From positions 1 to 27,436 of the IMG/VR virus record IMGVR_UViG_3300043409_000026: 27,436 nucleotides of DNA. One strand, 5' to 3'. Origin of the DNA: a virus. The first letter of the stretch is position 1. Every line of letters begins with the position of its first letter. The notes beneath the pieces are model-generated. The model was not told the origin of the DNA and searched no databases. It saw nothing but the letters and a program-made list of their open reading frames with translations. Positions 21,054 through 27,436 of the stretch are shown piece by piece. A program made the position numbers and the translations under genes.

Positions 21054-23312
21054 ATGGCTAAATTAACACCAGTTGAAGGAAACCCATTTGCAGGGCTTGA
21101 ATCAGTATTGGTTCAAAAAGAAAAGTCTCAGCGCATTGAGCCAACTGAGCGTGGGCAAATGGCTGGTTACTTGCAATTGTTAAAAGATGTTGGTGCAGGT
21201 AAAGCTGTTATTGGTGCTGTTCTAAATGCAGGTTCTCCTTTAGACCAAGCTAAAGCAATTGTTAAAAATCTTCCAAACGCTGAAATTAAGTTTGATGTTG
21301 TTGCAGGGAACTATGTTCCATACATAACATACAAAGACAAGAACTATGCCATTACAAAGCAAGGTCTAACTGGTGAAGATGTAGCAGAGTTTTTAACTCC
21401 ATCTATTGCTGACATTGTTTCTACTGGTGGAGTAATGGGTGCGCTTAAAGTAGGCTCACAAATCTTACCTCCTCCATTAAGAGCATTAGCACAGGGTGCT
21501 TTAGCTACGCCATTAAAAAGGGCTACTGTTGCTGGAACTACGGCTGGTGCAACAGACCTTTCAATGCAAAACCTTGCACAAATTCTTGGTGGAGAAAAAG
21601 ATACCTCGTATTTGCAAGCAGGTGCAACATCTTTGTTTGGTGGATTTGGTCAAAATATTGGTGAAAACTTAGCTAAAAAGTTTGGCAAAAAGCAAACCAT
21701 ATTAGACAACCAAGGAAAGCTAAAGCCAGAAGTTGAACAGTATTTTATTGACCAAGGCTTAAATACATCTCGTTGGACACCTGACATTTTGATGGAGTTG
21801 GATAAGCTACGCCAACAAGCAGGTAGGTCATTTTTTGATGATGCGGTATTGTCAACATCTGTTGCAAAAGCGGAATCAAAAACATCAGGCATACCTACAA
21901 CAAAAGGTCAGCAAACTGGTGATGTAAATCAACTTGCTCGTGAATATCGCATGAGGGCTGGTGCATCTGGTGACAAAGCTGCTACTACCATGCGTGAGTT
22001 TGACTTGGCACAAGCCCAAGCCATTAAAGAGGCGCAAGAGCGTTTACAAGCTCAAACTGGCAGAACTACACAACCTACGTTTACCACTCGTCAAGAACAA
22101 GGCTCTGCCCTTGCTGAAGACCTGCGTAAGACAGCATCTGCAAAACTCAAAGAAGTAGATGAAGCATATGAGGAAATGAAGAATGTTCCTTTTTCTGTTA
22201 TGCCAGATGACTTTAATGGGTTAGCACAATATGCAACAGATTTTGCTTTAGCTGGTGACAGGATTCTTGACCCTAAGTTGTATCCTGAGATGATGGCAAA
22301 TATTAAGTATTTGCGTGAACTTACAAAAGAGTTTGGTGAAGATTCTTTTTCATTGGGAAAGACAGAGCAAGTTAGGCGTGTTCTTGCGAGAACAGCAAAC
22401 TCTGCAAGCAATGACGAAAGAAAAGCCGCTGCTCTTACGTCAATCAGGGCTTTTGACACATGGTTAGATGACTTGGTTGAGCAAGGTAAGTTTTTGGGTG
22501 ACGAGGTTGCTGTTACTAAACTAAAAGACGCAAGAACAAAACGTACAGAATATGGTCAACTATTTGAGCCATCTCAAAGACTTGGTGGAGATACTGCTGG
22601 AAGGTCTATTGAGCAAATCATTAAAAACGATGATGTAACTTCTCCAGAAATTGTAAACAAGATTTTTGGTAACGCTGATGTTGGTGGCAACCAAAATGCT
22701 TTTAGGACAGTTGATAGATTAGTAAAGGCGTATGGTGCAGACTCACCAGAAGTAAATCGGGTTCGTGAAGCTGTGTTCTATCAAATTATCAATGGTGCTG
22801 CTGGTGACCCTGCGAATCCTTTAAAGGTTGTCCAAAGGATTGATAAGGCAACTAAAGAAGGAAGTGAAATTCTTAATTTAGTTTTTAATGGCGAAGACTT
22901 GGGCAAGTTGTTTGATTTGCGTACTCAGTTGTCTAGGGTTTTGCCCCCAGATAATCCATTGTCAGCAAACTTTGCTGGTGCAGGGTCTATCAATCGTTCT
23001 GGCTCTGCTTATGAGTTATCAAGGGGATTGGGTGACTTGCTACAGAAATTATCTACTGGTGGAACATTGGCTGCAACAGGTGACCCTATGACAGCAGGTG
23101 GTCAGTATTTAATTCAAAAGGCAATGGGTGCTGGTAAAGATGTATTTAGGAATATGCCAGCTAAAGAAGCGGTGCGTGGTGCGACAATACCTAATGCAAT
23201 GCCAAACAGTTTATTGTTCCCTGCAACTAGCGCAGCAGCAGGTTCTCAATTGGTTGAACAGGTATACCCATATCTTGAAGAACTTTTATCTGGCGGTCTG
23301 CTAGGTCAATAA
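21054..23312 (+). CDS. Large internal virion / ejection protein (752 residues)
   Basis: ATG 21054 is preceded by AAGG at 21040-21043. The start has NPFAGLESVL, matching the NPFADIKKP near the end of the upstream protein. Residues about 120-200 have hydrophobic Ala/Gly helices (FLTPSIADIVSTGGVMGALKVGSQ; ALAQGALATPLKRATVAGT). The rest is mainly charged helices, including QAQAIKEAQERLQAQTG and DERKAAALTSIRAFDTWLDDLVEQ, ending in a hydrophobic SAAAGSQLVEQVYPYLEELL. No lytic transglycosylase or peptidase motif is visible. By size, hydrophobic segments and location before the fibre gene, it is the largest ejection protein candidate. Confidence 0.7.
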   Translation: MAKLTPVEGNPFAGLESVLVQKEKSQRIEPTERGQMAGYLQLLKDVGAGKAVIGAVLNAGSPLDQAKAIVKNLPNAEIKFDVVAGNYVPYITYKDKNYAITKQGLTGEDVAEFLTPSIADIVSTGGVMGALKVGSQILPPPLRALAQGALATPLKRATVAGTTAGATDLSMQNLAQILGGEKDTSYLQAGATSLFGGFGQNIGENLAKKFGKKQTILDNQGKLKPEVEQYFIDQGLNTSRWTPDILMELDKLRQQAGRSFFDDAVLSTSVAKAESKTSGIPTTKGQQTGDVNQLAREYRMRAGASGDKAATTMREFDLAQAQAIKEAQERLQAQTGRTTQPTFTTRQEQGSALAEDLRKTASAKLKEVDEAYEEMKNVPFSVMPDDFNGLAQYATDFALAGDRILDPKLYPEMMANIKYLRELTKEFGEDSFSLGKTEQVRRVLARTANSASNDERKAAALTSIRAFDTWLDDLVEQGKFLGDEVAVTKLKDARTKRTEYGQLFEPSQRLGGDTAGRSIEQIIKNDDVTSPEIVNKIFGNADVGGNQNAFRTVDRLVKAYGADSPEVNRVREAVFYQIINGAAGDPANPLKVVQRIDKATKEGSEILNLVFNGEDLGKLFDLRTQLSRVLPPDNPLSANFAGAGSINRSGSAYELSRGLGDLLQKLSTGGTLAATGDPMTAGGQYLIQKAMGAGKDVFRNMPAKEAVRGATIPNAMPNSLLFPATSAAAGSQLVEQVYPYLEELLSGGLLGQ

Positions 23313-23328
23313 TTTAACGGAGTAAATA

Positions 23329-25887
23329 ATGGCAAAGACCAAGATTTCAGAATACAGCGCAACCGCTAACAACAATACTGACATTAACAGTATTAATTTA
23401 GCGGAGGGGATGGCTCCAAGTTTAGTCAACAATGCTATCCGTCAATTGATGGCTCAGTTAAAAGATTTCCAAGCAGGTACGGCTGGTGATAGCGTAACTG
23501 TAGGCGGTAACTTATCTGTTACTGGCACATCGACTCTCACAGGGGCTATAACTGCTACTGGTGGTGTTTCTGGTGCTATTACATCATCGTCTGCCACAAT
23601 TACTGGTGGAACAATCACAGGCATTACAGACTTAGCTGTTGCTGATGGTGGTACTGGTGCATCTACTGCTACTGCTGCCTTAAATAACTTATTGCCAAGC
23701 CAAACAAGCAATGCAAACAAGTATCTTCAGACTGATGGCACAAATGCTACATGGGATGCAGTAAGCCTATCTACTGCTGACATTACAGGGACACTTGCTG
23801 TCGCAAATGGTGGTACTGGTGTAACTTCTTCTACAGGTACAGGCAATGTAGTGTTGTCAAACTCGCCAACATTGGTGACTCCTGCATTGGGAACACCTGC
23901 TTCTGGTGTGGCTACAAACTTAACAGGAACGGCATCTGGCTTAACTGCTGGCAATGTCACAACAAATGCTAACTTAACAGGCGCAGTTACTTCTGTTGGT
24001 AACGCAACGTCTTTAGGGTCATTTACTTCTGCCCAATTGCTTAGTGCATTAACTGACGAAACTGGAACTGGCTCTGCTGTCTTTGCAACTAGCCCAACAT
24101 TGGTTACCCCTGCCCTTGGTACTCCATCAGCTTTGGTAGGAACTAACATTACAGGAACTGCTGCTGGTCTGACTGCGGGTAATGTAACCACTAACGCAAA
24201 CCTTACTGGTGCTATTACTTCAGTTGGAAATGCTACATCTCTTGGTTCATTCACATCAGCTAACCTTTTGGCTGCTTTGACAGATGAAACTGGAACAGGC
24301 TCTGCAGTATTCGCTACTTCACCTACTCTTGTTACACCTATCCTTGGAACACCCACTAGCGCAACTTTAACTAACGCTACAGGGCTTCCAATTGCTACTG
24401 GTGTGTCAGGTCTAGGAACAGGCGTAGCAACGGCTCTAGCGGTCAATGTAGGCTCATCTGGCGCACCTTTGGTCAATGGTGGTGTGCTTGGTACTCCATC
24501 TAGCGGAACTGCTACTAACCTTACAGGCTTACCAATTTCAACAGGTGTATCTGGTTTGGGTACTGGTGTAGCTACTGCTCTAGCTGTGAACGTAGGTTCT
24601 GCTGGTGCTGCTGTTGTTAATGGCGGTGCATTAGGCACACCCTCTGGTGGTACAGCAACCAACTTAACTGGTTTGCCTTTGACAACTGGCGTAACAGGTT
24701 TACTACCTGTGGCTAATGGTGGTACAGGAACAGCAACTCCTAGCATTGTTGCAGGTACAAACGTAACTGTTACAGGAACATGGCCCAACCAAACTATCGC
24801 AGCATCTGGTGGTTCTGGCTCAGTTACAAGCGTTGCAGCTACAGTCCCAAGTTTGTTTAGTATTTCAGGTTCACCTATTACCACATCTGGAACATTGGCA
24901 ATGACCTACTCAGGTACTGCTTTGCCAGTAGTTAATGGCGGTACAGGAGAAACTTCTTACACAAATGGTCAACTGCTTATTGGTAATACCACAGGAAATA
25001 CGCTGACCAAGGCGACATTAACTGCGGGCACAGGAATTAGCATTACCAATGGAACTGGCTCAATTAGTATTGCTTCAACTGCATCAGGTAGCCAATGGAC
25101 AACAAGTGGTTCTGATATTTACTACAACACAGGAAATGTTGGTATTGGAACAAGTACAGCACCAACGGCAAGATTATCTGCAACAGGTACAGCAACAAGT
25201 TTTGATGGGGCTTTAATAAATATTAGGGCAATGCAAAACGATGGCACTACTTTAGGAACTCCTATTGTTTTAGCAGGGCATCGTTATCTTGGTTCACAAG
25301 ACAACAATTCTGGCGTAATTGATGTGCCATCTTCTACTGGAAGAATGGCTTTGAGTGTCAACGGCACAGTAATGGCTGCATATAACACTACGCAAATGGG
25401 AATTGGTGCAAATTCATTTGGTGAATTGAATCACAGATTTGCTGTAATTGCTTTAAACGATTTAGGTATTGAAGTTAATTGTGGAAGTGCAACAGCTACA
25501 CCTATGACATTTAGGTCTGGTGGAGGCAATAGAGGAACTATTACAACAACATCAGGTGGAACTGCATACAACACAACATCTGATTACCGCCTAAAAGAAA
25601 ACATCCAAGCAATGCAAAACGCATTGGCTACTGTTTCAGCACTAAAACCTGTTACATATAAATGGAAAGCAGACAATTCAAATGGTCAAGGTTTTATTGC
25701 ACATGAATTAGCTGAAGTTTGCCCCCAAGCTGTTACTGGTCAAAAAGATGCTATAGATGCTAACGGAAACCCACAATACCAAGGCATTGATACATCATTT
25801 CTAATTGCTACATTGACTGCTGCAATTCAAGAACAACAAGTTATTATCAATTCACTTAAAGCACGACTTGATGCTGCGAACCTCTAA
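23329..25887 (+). CDS. Tail fibre/tailspike with C-terminal S74 chaperone domain
   Basis: This 852-residue protein has CGGAG at 23318-23322 before its ATG. Residues 1-50 (KISEYSATANNNTDINSINLAEGMAPSLVNNAIRQLMAQLKDF) form the usual virion-attachment start. Residues about 60-600 are Gly/Thr/Ala-rich repeats with LGTPxSGTxTNxTGLP, TNANLTGA and VSGLGTGV units, giving a long trimeric shaft. Residues 600-750 form a different, lower-repeat tip. The last 102 residues are a peptidase S74 intramolecular chaperone: S751-D752 and K756 in SDYRLKENI form the serine-lysine site for self-cleavage, then KPVTYKWKAD, GFIAHELAEVCPQAV and a final coiled coil. The domain helps trimer folding and is then released. 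The protein binds the host surface. Confidence 0.92.
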   Translation: MAKTKISEYSATANNNTDINSINLAEGMAPSLVNNAIRQLMAQLKDFQAGTAGDSVTVGGNLSVTGTSTLTGAITATGGVSGAITSSSATITGGTITGITDLAVADGGTGASTATAALNNLLPSQTSNANKYLQTDGTNATWDAVSLSTADITGTLAVANGGTGVTSSTGTGNVVLSNSPTLVTPALGTPASGVATNLTGTASGLTAGNVTTNANLTGAVTSVGNATSLGSFTSAQLLSALTDETGTGSAVFATSPTLVTPALGTPSALVGTNITGTAAGLTAGNVTTNANLTGAITSVGNATSLGSFTSANLLAALTDETGTGSAVFATSPTLVTPILGTPTSATLTNATGLPIATGVSGLGTGVATALAVNVGSSGAPLVNGGVLGTPSSGTATNLTGLPISTGVSGLGTGVATALAVNVGSAGAAVVNGGALGTPSGGTATNLTGLPLTTGVTGLLPVANGGTGTATPSIVAGTNVTVTGTWPNQTIAASGGSGSVTSVAATVPSLFSISGSPITTSGTLAMTYSGTALPVVNGGTGETSYTNGQLLIGNTTGNTLTKATLTAGTGISITNGTGSISIASTASGSQWTTSGSDIYYNTGNVGIGTSTAPTARLSATGTATSFDGALINIRAMQNDGTTLGTPIVLAGHRYLGSQDNNSGVIDVPSSTGRMALSVNGTVMAAYNTTQMGIGANSFGELNHRFAVIALNDLGIEVNCGSATATPMTFRSGGGNRGTITTTSGGTAYNTTSDYRLKENIQAMQNALATVSALKPVTYKWKADNSNGQGFIAHELAEVCPQAVTGQKDAIDANGNPQYQGIDTSFLIATLTAAIQEQQVIINSLKARLDAANL
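23872..24327 (+). repeat. Two 228-bp repeats in the tail fibre
   Basis: Two adjacent units (23872-24099 and 24100-24327) each encode 76 residues starting LVTPALGTP and ending AVFATSPT. The proteins are close to identical over long stretches, but most codons in many stretches differ synonymously; in NVTTNANLTGA, nine of eleven codons differ. Confidence 0.9.
24343..24630 (+). repeat. Two 144-bp repeats in the tail fibre
   Basis: Units at 24343-24486 and 24487-24630 encode 48 residues each, starting LGTP and containing VSGLGTGVATALAVNVGS in both. Of those 18 codons, 13 differ synonymously. A partial third unit follows from 24631. Confidence 0.9.
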
Positions 25888-25901
25888 TCTGTGGATAAAT
25901 C

Positions 25902-26129
25902 ATGGAAAATGAAGTCACCCATAAGCAAATCTACGACAGACTCGTTGAAGTCGAAAGTAAGGTAGATAGCATAGACCAGAACACTAAAGGTCTTGTAGAG
26001 GCTATAAAGGCTCTTGATGGGGCTTTTAAAGTCTTGGGGTGGATAGCCTCTGCTGCCAAACCAATTCTGTGGGTAGGCGGTTTAATTATGGCTGCTGGTG
26101 CTGTTTGGCAGACTTGGATTAAAAAATGA
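25902..26129 (+). CDS. Holin-like small membrane protein
   Basis: This 75-residue protein has a charged, helical N-terminal half (THKQIYDRLVEVESKVDSIDQNTKGLVEAIKALDGAF) that suits a coiled coil. One hydrophobic segment follows (ILWVGGLIMAAGAVWQTWI, about residues 55-73), and it ends in KK. The layout of a coiled-coil part followed by a single membrane span near the C-terminus resembles small phage proteins annotated as holins or lysis-associated. It is the first gene of the lysis-like cassette. Its TGA overlaps the ATG at 26126. Pore-forming activity is inferred, not shown. Confidence 0.65.
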   Translation: MENEVTHKQIYDRLVEVESKVDSIDQNTKGLVEAIKALDGAFKVLGWIASAAKPILWVGGLIMAAGAVWQTWIKK

Positions 26130-26218
26130 ACGATTGGGCTGTGGCTTTTACTACCGCAGTCCTTTTTTGCATTACTGTCGTCTGGTGTTTTTACATCATC
26201 GTTTGGGCTATGACGTGA
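26126..26218 (+). CDS. Tiny membrane protein (30 residues)
   Basis: ATG 26126 overlaps the stop of the holin-like gene and TGA 26216-26218 overlaps the next GTG, so it sits snugly in the operon. The sequence MNDWAVAFTTAVLFCITVVWCFYIIVWAMT is almost one hydrophobic segment after a short polar start, with two Cys and three Trp. It is too short to classify. The double overlap and pronounced hydrophobicity argue that it is real, probably a membrane accessory of lysis. Confidence 0.6.
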   Translation: MNDWAVAFTTAVLFCITVVWCFYIIVWAMT

Positions 26219-26367
26219 AATGGCTACTGGTGCTTTCAACCTTGTTTACATTGGTGGCATCTAGTAAAGAAAAAACTGAATATCGTTGTGTCAGATGGGC
26301 ATGGACAGGTGATGTTTACAACCGAAAAGTAGTATGCCTTGAGTGGCAAAAAGTTGATAAAAAATGA
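26215..26367 (+). CDS. Small exported protein (50 residues)
   Basis: GTG 26215 overlaps the previous TGA and is chosen over the longer frame from 26098, which runs through the two upstream genes. The product starts with a signal-peptide-like MKWLLVLSTLFTLVASS, then a short mature part with two Cys (YRCVRWAWTGDVYNRKVVCLEW) that could form a disulphide in the periplasm. The RCVRWxWTGDVYNRKVVCLEW arrangement is one I recall from other phage hypothetical proteins. Without a clear lipobox, it is not an Rz1-type lipoprotein by sequence. Function is unknown; a periplasmic lysis role is plausible. Confidence 0.65.
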   Translation: MKWLLVLSTLFTLVASSKEKTEYRCVRWAWTGDVYNRKVVCLEWQKVDKK

Positions 26368-26861
26368 TTGACCCTATCACAGCACTAGCTGGCATACAGT
26401 CAGCAATCAGCTTAGTTAAGAAGGCGGCAGGTGTTGCCCAAGACCTTTCTTCCCTAGCACCCATGATTGGTAAGCTATTTGACGCAAAGTCTGTAGCTAC
26501 CAAAGCAATGCTTCAGGCTAAACAGTCTGGCAAAGGCTCAAACATGGGTACGGCTTTGCAGATTGAAATGGCACTAGAGCAAGCTAGAGCGTTTGAGGAA
26601 GAACTCAAGATGCTCTTTATGCAGACAGGAAAGATTGACGTATGGCAGAAGATTAAAGCCCGTCAAGCAGAGATGGACTTGGCAGACGCTAAAGAGATTA
26701 GTGCGCTAAAGAGGGCAGATAAAGAAGCCAAAGAGAAAGAGCAAGAACAACTAGAGATTGGCTTGGCAATAGGTGCAGTTTTCTTTGTTTTGTTTTTAAT
26801 CTTTGTTGGCATTTATGAATTGATGGAATTCTGCCAAACAACCAGAAGGTGTGGTCGGTGA
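26364..26861 (+). CDS. Phage membrane-associated helical protein (165 residues)
   Basis: This starts in an ATGA overlap. Residues 1-45 are mildly hydrophobic (ITALAGIQSAISLVKKAAGVAQDLSSLAPMIGKLFDA); the middle (60-128) is charged helix (ALEQARAFEEELKMLFMQTG...ADAKEISALKRADKEAKEKEQ); a strong membrane segment follows (IGLAIGAVFFVLFLIFVGIYEL, about 132-153), with a short basic tail. Similar proteins occur near fibre and lysis genes in cyanophages and pelagic podoviruses, with no known function. It could anchor in the inner membrane and be part of lysis control. Its TGA overlaps the next GTG. Confidence 0.7.
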   Translation: MIDPITALAGIQSAISLVKKAAGVAQDLSSLAPMIGKLFDAKSVATKAMLQAKQSGKGSNMGTALQIEMALEQARAFEEELKMLFMQTGKIDVWQKIKARQAEMDLADAKEISALKRADKEAKEKEQEQLEIGLAIGAVFFVLFLIFVGIYELMEFCQTTRRCGR

Positions 26862-27007
26862 ATGAGTATCAGAAGACCTTTGATATGTGCCTCAAGATAT
26901 TCGTTTATGGATGCGTGGCACTTTATTTCTTGGGTTTTCTGAAGTTCTTGCCTGACGATTTGTCGGACAAAATTGTTAATCTCTTACTTGGAAAGATTGG
27001 ACTGTAA
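26858..27007 (+). CDS. Small membrane protein (49 residues, GTG start)
   Basis: GTG 26858 overlaps the upstream TGA, and AAGG at 26846-26849 is well spaced. The product starts with a short polar part (MNEYQKTFDMC), then one membrane segment (LKIFVYGCVALYFLGFLKFL, about 12-31), then PDDLSDKIVNLLLGKIGL, an amphipathic end. It stops at TAA 27005-27007, which overlaps the next ATG. It fits the run of small membrane proteins in this cassette. A holin or antiholin role is possible but not shown. Confidence 0.6.
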   Translation: MNEYQKTFDMCLKIFVYGCVALYFLGFLKFLPDDLSDKIVNLLLGKIGL

Positions 27008-27436
27008 TGCTATCTCTATTTTCTACACTTGGTGGTTTGCTAATCTCAGGCTTACCCAAACTACTAGACTTCTTTCAGAATCAAGCTGACCAAAAGCATG
27101 AACTTGCTTTGGCTAGGATGCAGACAGAGCGAGAACTACAGATGGCTGCTGCTGGCTTTGCTGCCCAAGAGCGTATTGAGGAAATCCGAACAGACCAAGT
27201 TGCTATGCAGTCTGAGGCTCAGATGACAGAAGCGGCTCTAAAGCACGATGAGAAGGTGTTAGAGAAGGCTTCCCAATGGGTTGCTTCTTACGTTGGTACT
27301 GTAAGACCCACAGTAACCTATATCTTTGTGTTTGAGTTATGTGCCATCAATGCTTGGATTGCTTACTACATTTATTCAAGACCTATCTTGGTTCAGAATA
27401 TGGATGACTTGATTCGCTTGACAGACATTATCTTTT
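27007..27436 (+). CDS. Possible 3TM-holin-like membrane protein, 3' end outside window
   Basis: ATG 27007 overlaps the previous TAA (TAATG), and the frame stays open to the window end (143 residues seen). The N-terminus is hydrophobic (LSLFSTLGGLLISGLPKLLDFF), followed by a long charged helix (QADQKHELALARMQTERELQ...EKVLEKASQWV, about 26-91) and then a membrane segment (TVTYIFVFELCAINAWIAYYIY, about 102-123). The layout resembles the holin-of-3TMs family found in gene transfer agents and phages, but this is from memory and the C-terminus is missing. It is the last member of the lysis-like cassette. Confidence 0.6.
   Translation, partial: MLSLFSTLGGLLISGLPKLLDFFQNQADQKHELALARMQTERELQMAAAGFAAQERIEEIRTDQVAMQSEAQMTEAALKHDEKVLEKASQWVASYVGTVRPTVTYIFVFELCAINAWIAYYIYSRPILVQNMDDLIRLTDIIF

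Noticed and set aside
21961-22158. Small + frame inside the large ejection protein gene
   Set aside because: No ribosome-binding site and no recognisable protein; it is a shadow of the main frame.
23727-24884. Long open frame of 385 residues on the minus strand
   Set aside because: It is the complement of the Thr/Gly/Ala-rich fibre repeats; its Pro/Val-rich translation is what such codon patterns give by chance, and no start signals fit.
26098-26214. N-terminal extension of the small exported protein from TTG 26098
   Set aside because: It would run through the holin-like gene's end and the 30-residue gene, whereas GTG 26215 gives a clean signal peptide and overlaps the previous stop.
25888-27436. 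Classical Rz/Rz1 spanin pair
   Set aside because: No lipobox cysteine or embedded-frame lipoprotein could be recognised, so the exported 50-residue protein is left without that name.

Overview
The window is one continuous stretch of a tailed-phage genome. Every supported gene lies on the + strand, and most are joined by stop/start overlaps (ATGA, GTGA, TGATG, TAATG). No stretch longer than 300 bases lacks a gene. The packaging and head genes resemble the podovirus set typified by Escherichia phage SU10: a long portal, a DUF5309-type capsid protein, an SU10-type adaptor, a beta-propeller-like nozzle and large ejection proteins. No tail sheath, tube or tape measure is visible, so a short-tailed phage is likely. 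Moderate-to-low GC and resemblance to small proteins common in phages of freshwater Burkholderiales suggest such a host; this is inference, not shown by the sequence.

Region 1 (1-3038) is an early or accessory block. It holds two HNH homing-type endonucleases of one family (the first cut by the window edge), a VRR-NUC-type nuclease, a NinB-type recombination protein, a Ref-like HNH nuclease and several small unknown proteins, one of them a possible 29-residue membrane peptide. An operator-like inverted repeat with an extended -10 box precedes position 1611. Rho-independent terminators lie at 2042-2070 and 3065-3091.

Region 2 (3093-14584) starts at a promoter-like element next to the second terminator. 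It holds a Cys-containing protein, a chain of tiny basic proteins, a large polyvalent-type protein, a GIY-YIG endonuclease, both terminase subunits, the portal, two repeat-rich or Ala/Gly-rich unknowns and the scaffold.

Region 3 (14603-25887) holds the major capsid protein and a terminator, then a candidate leaderless promoter, adaptor, nozzle, a jelly-roll-like protein, another promoter candidate with an inverted repeat, three ejection-type proteins and a long repeat fibre ending in an S74 chaperone domain.

Region 4 (25902-27436) is a tightly overlapped cassette of six small membrane or exported proteins, probably for lysis, with the last cut by the window edge. No endolysin, DNA polymerase, integrase, repressor or tRNA is recognisable here.

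The least expected observation is that the HNH gene at 392 and the VRR-NUC gene at 856 begin with the same nine residues encoded by largely different synonymous codons. This looks like a homing endonuclease inserted at a gene's start together with a recoded copy of that start. The tail fibre shows a comparable pattern, with near-identical protein repeats encoded by diverged DNA.
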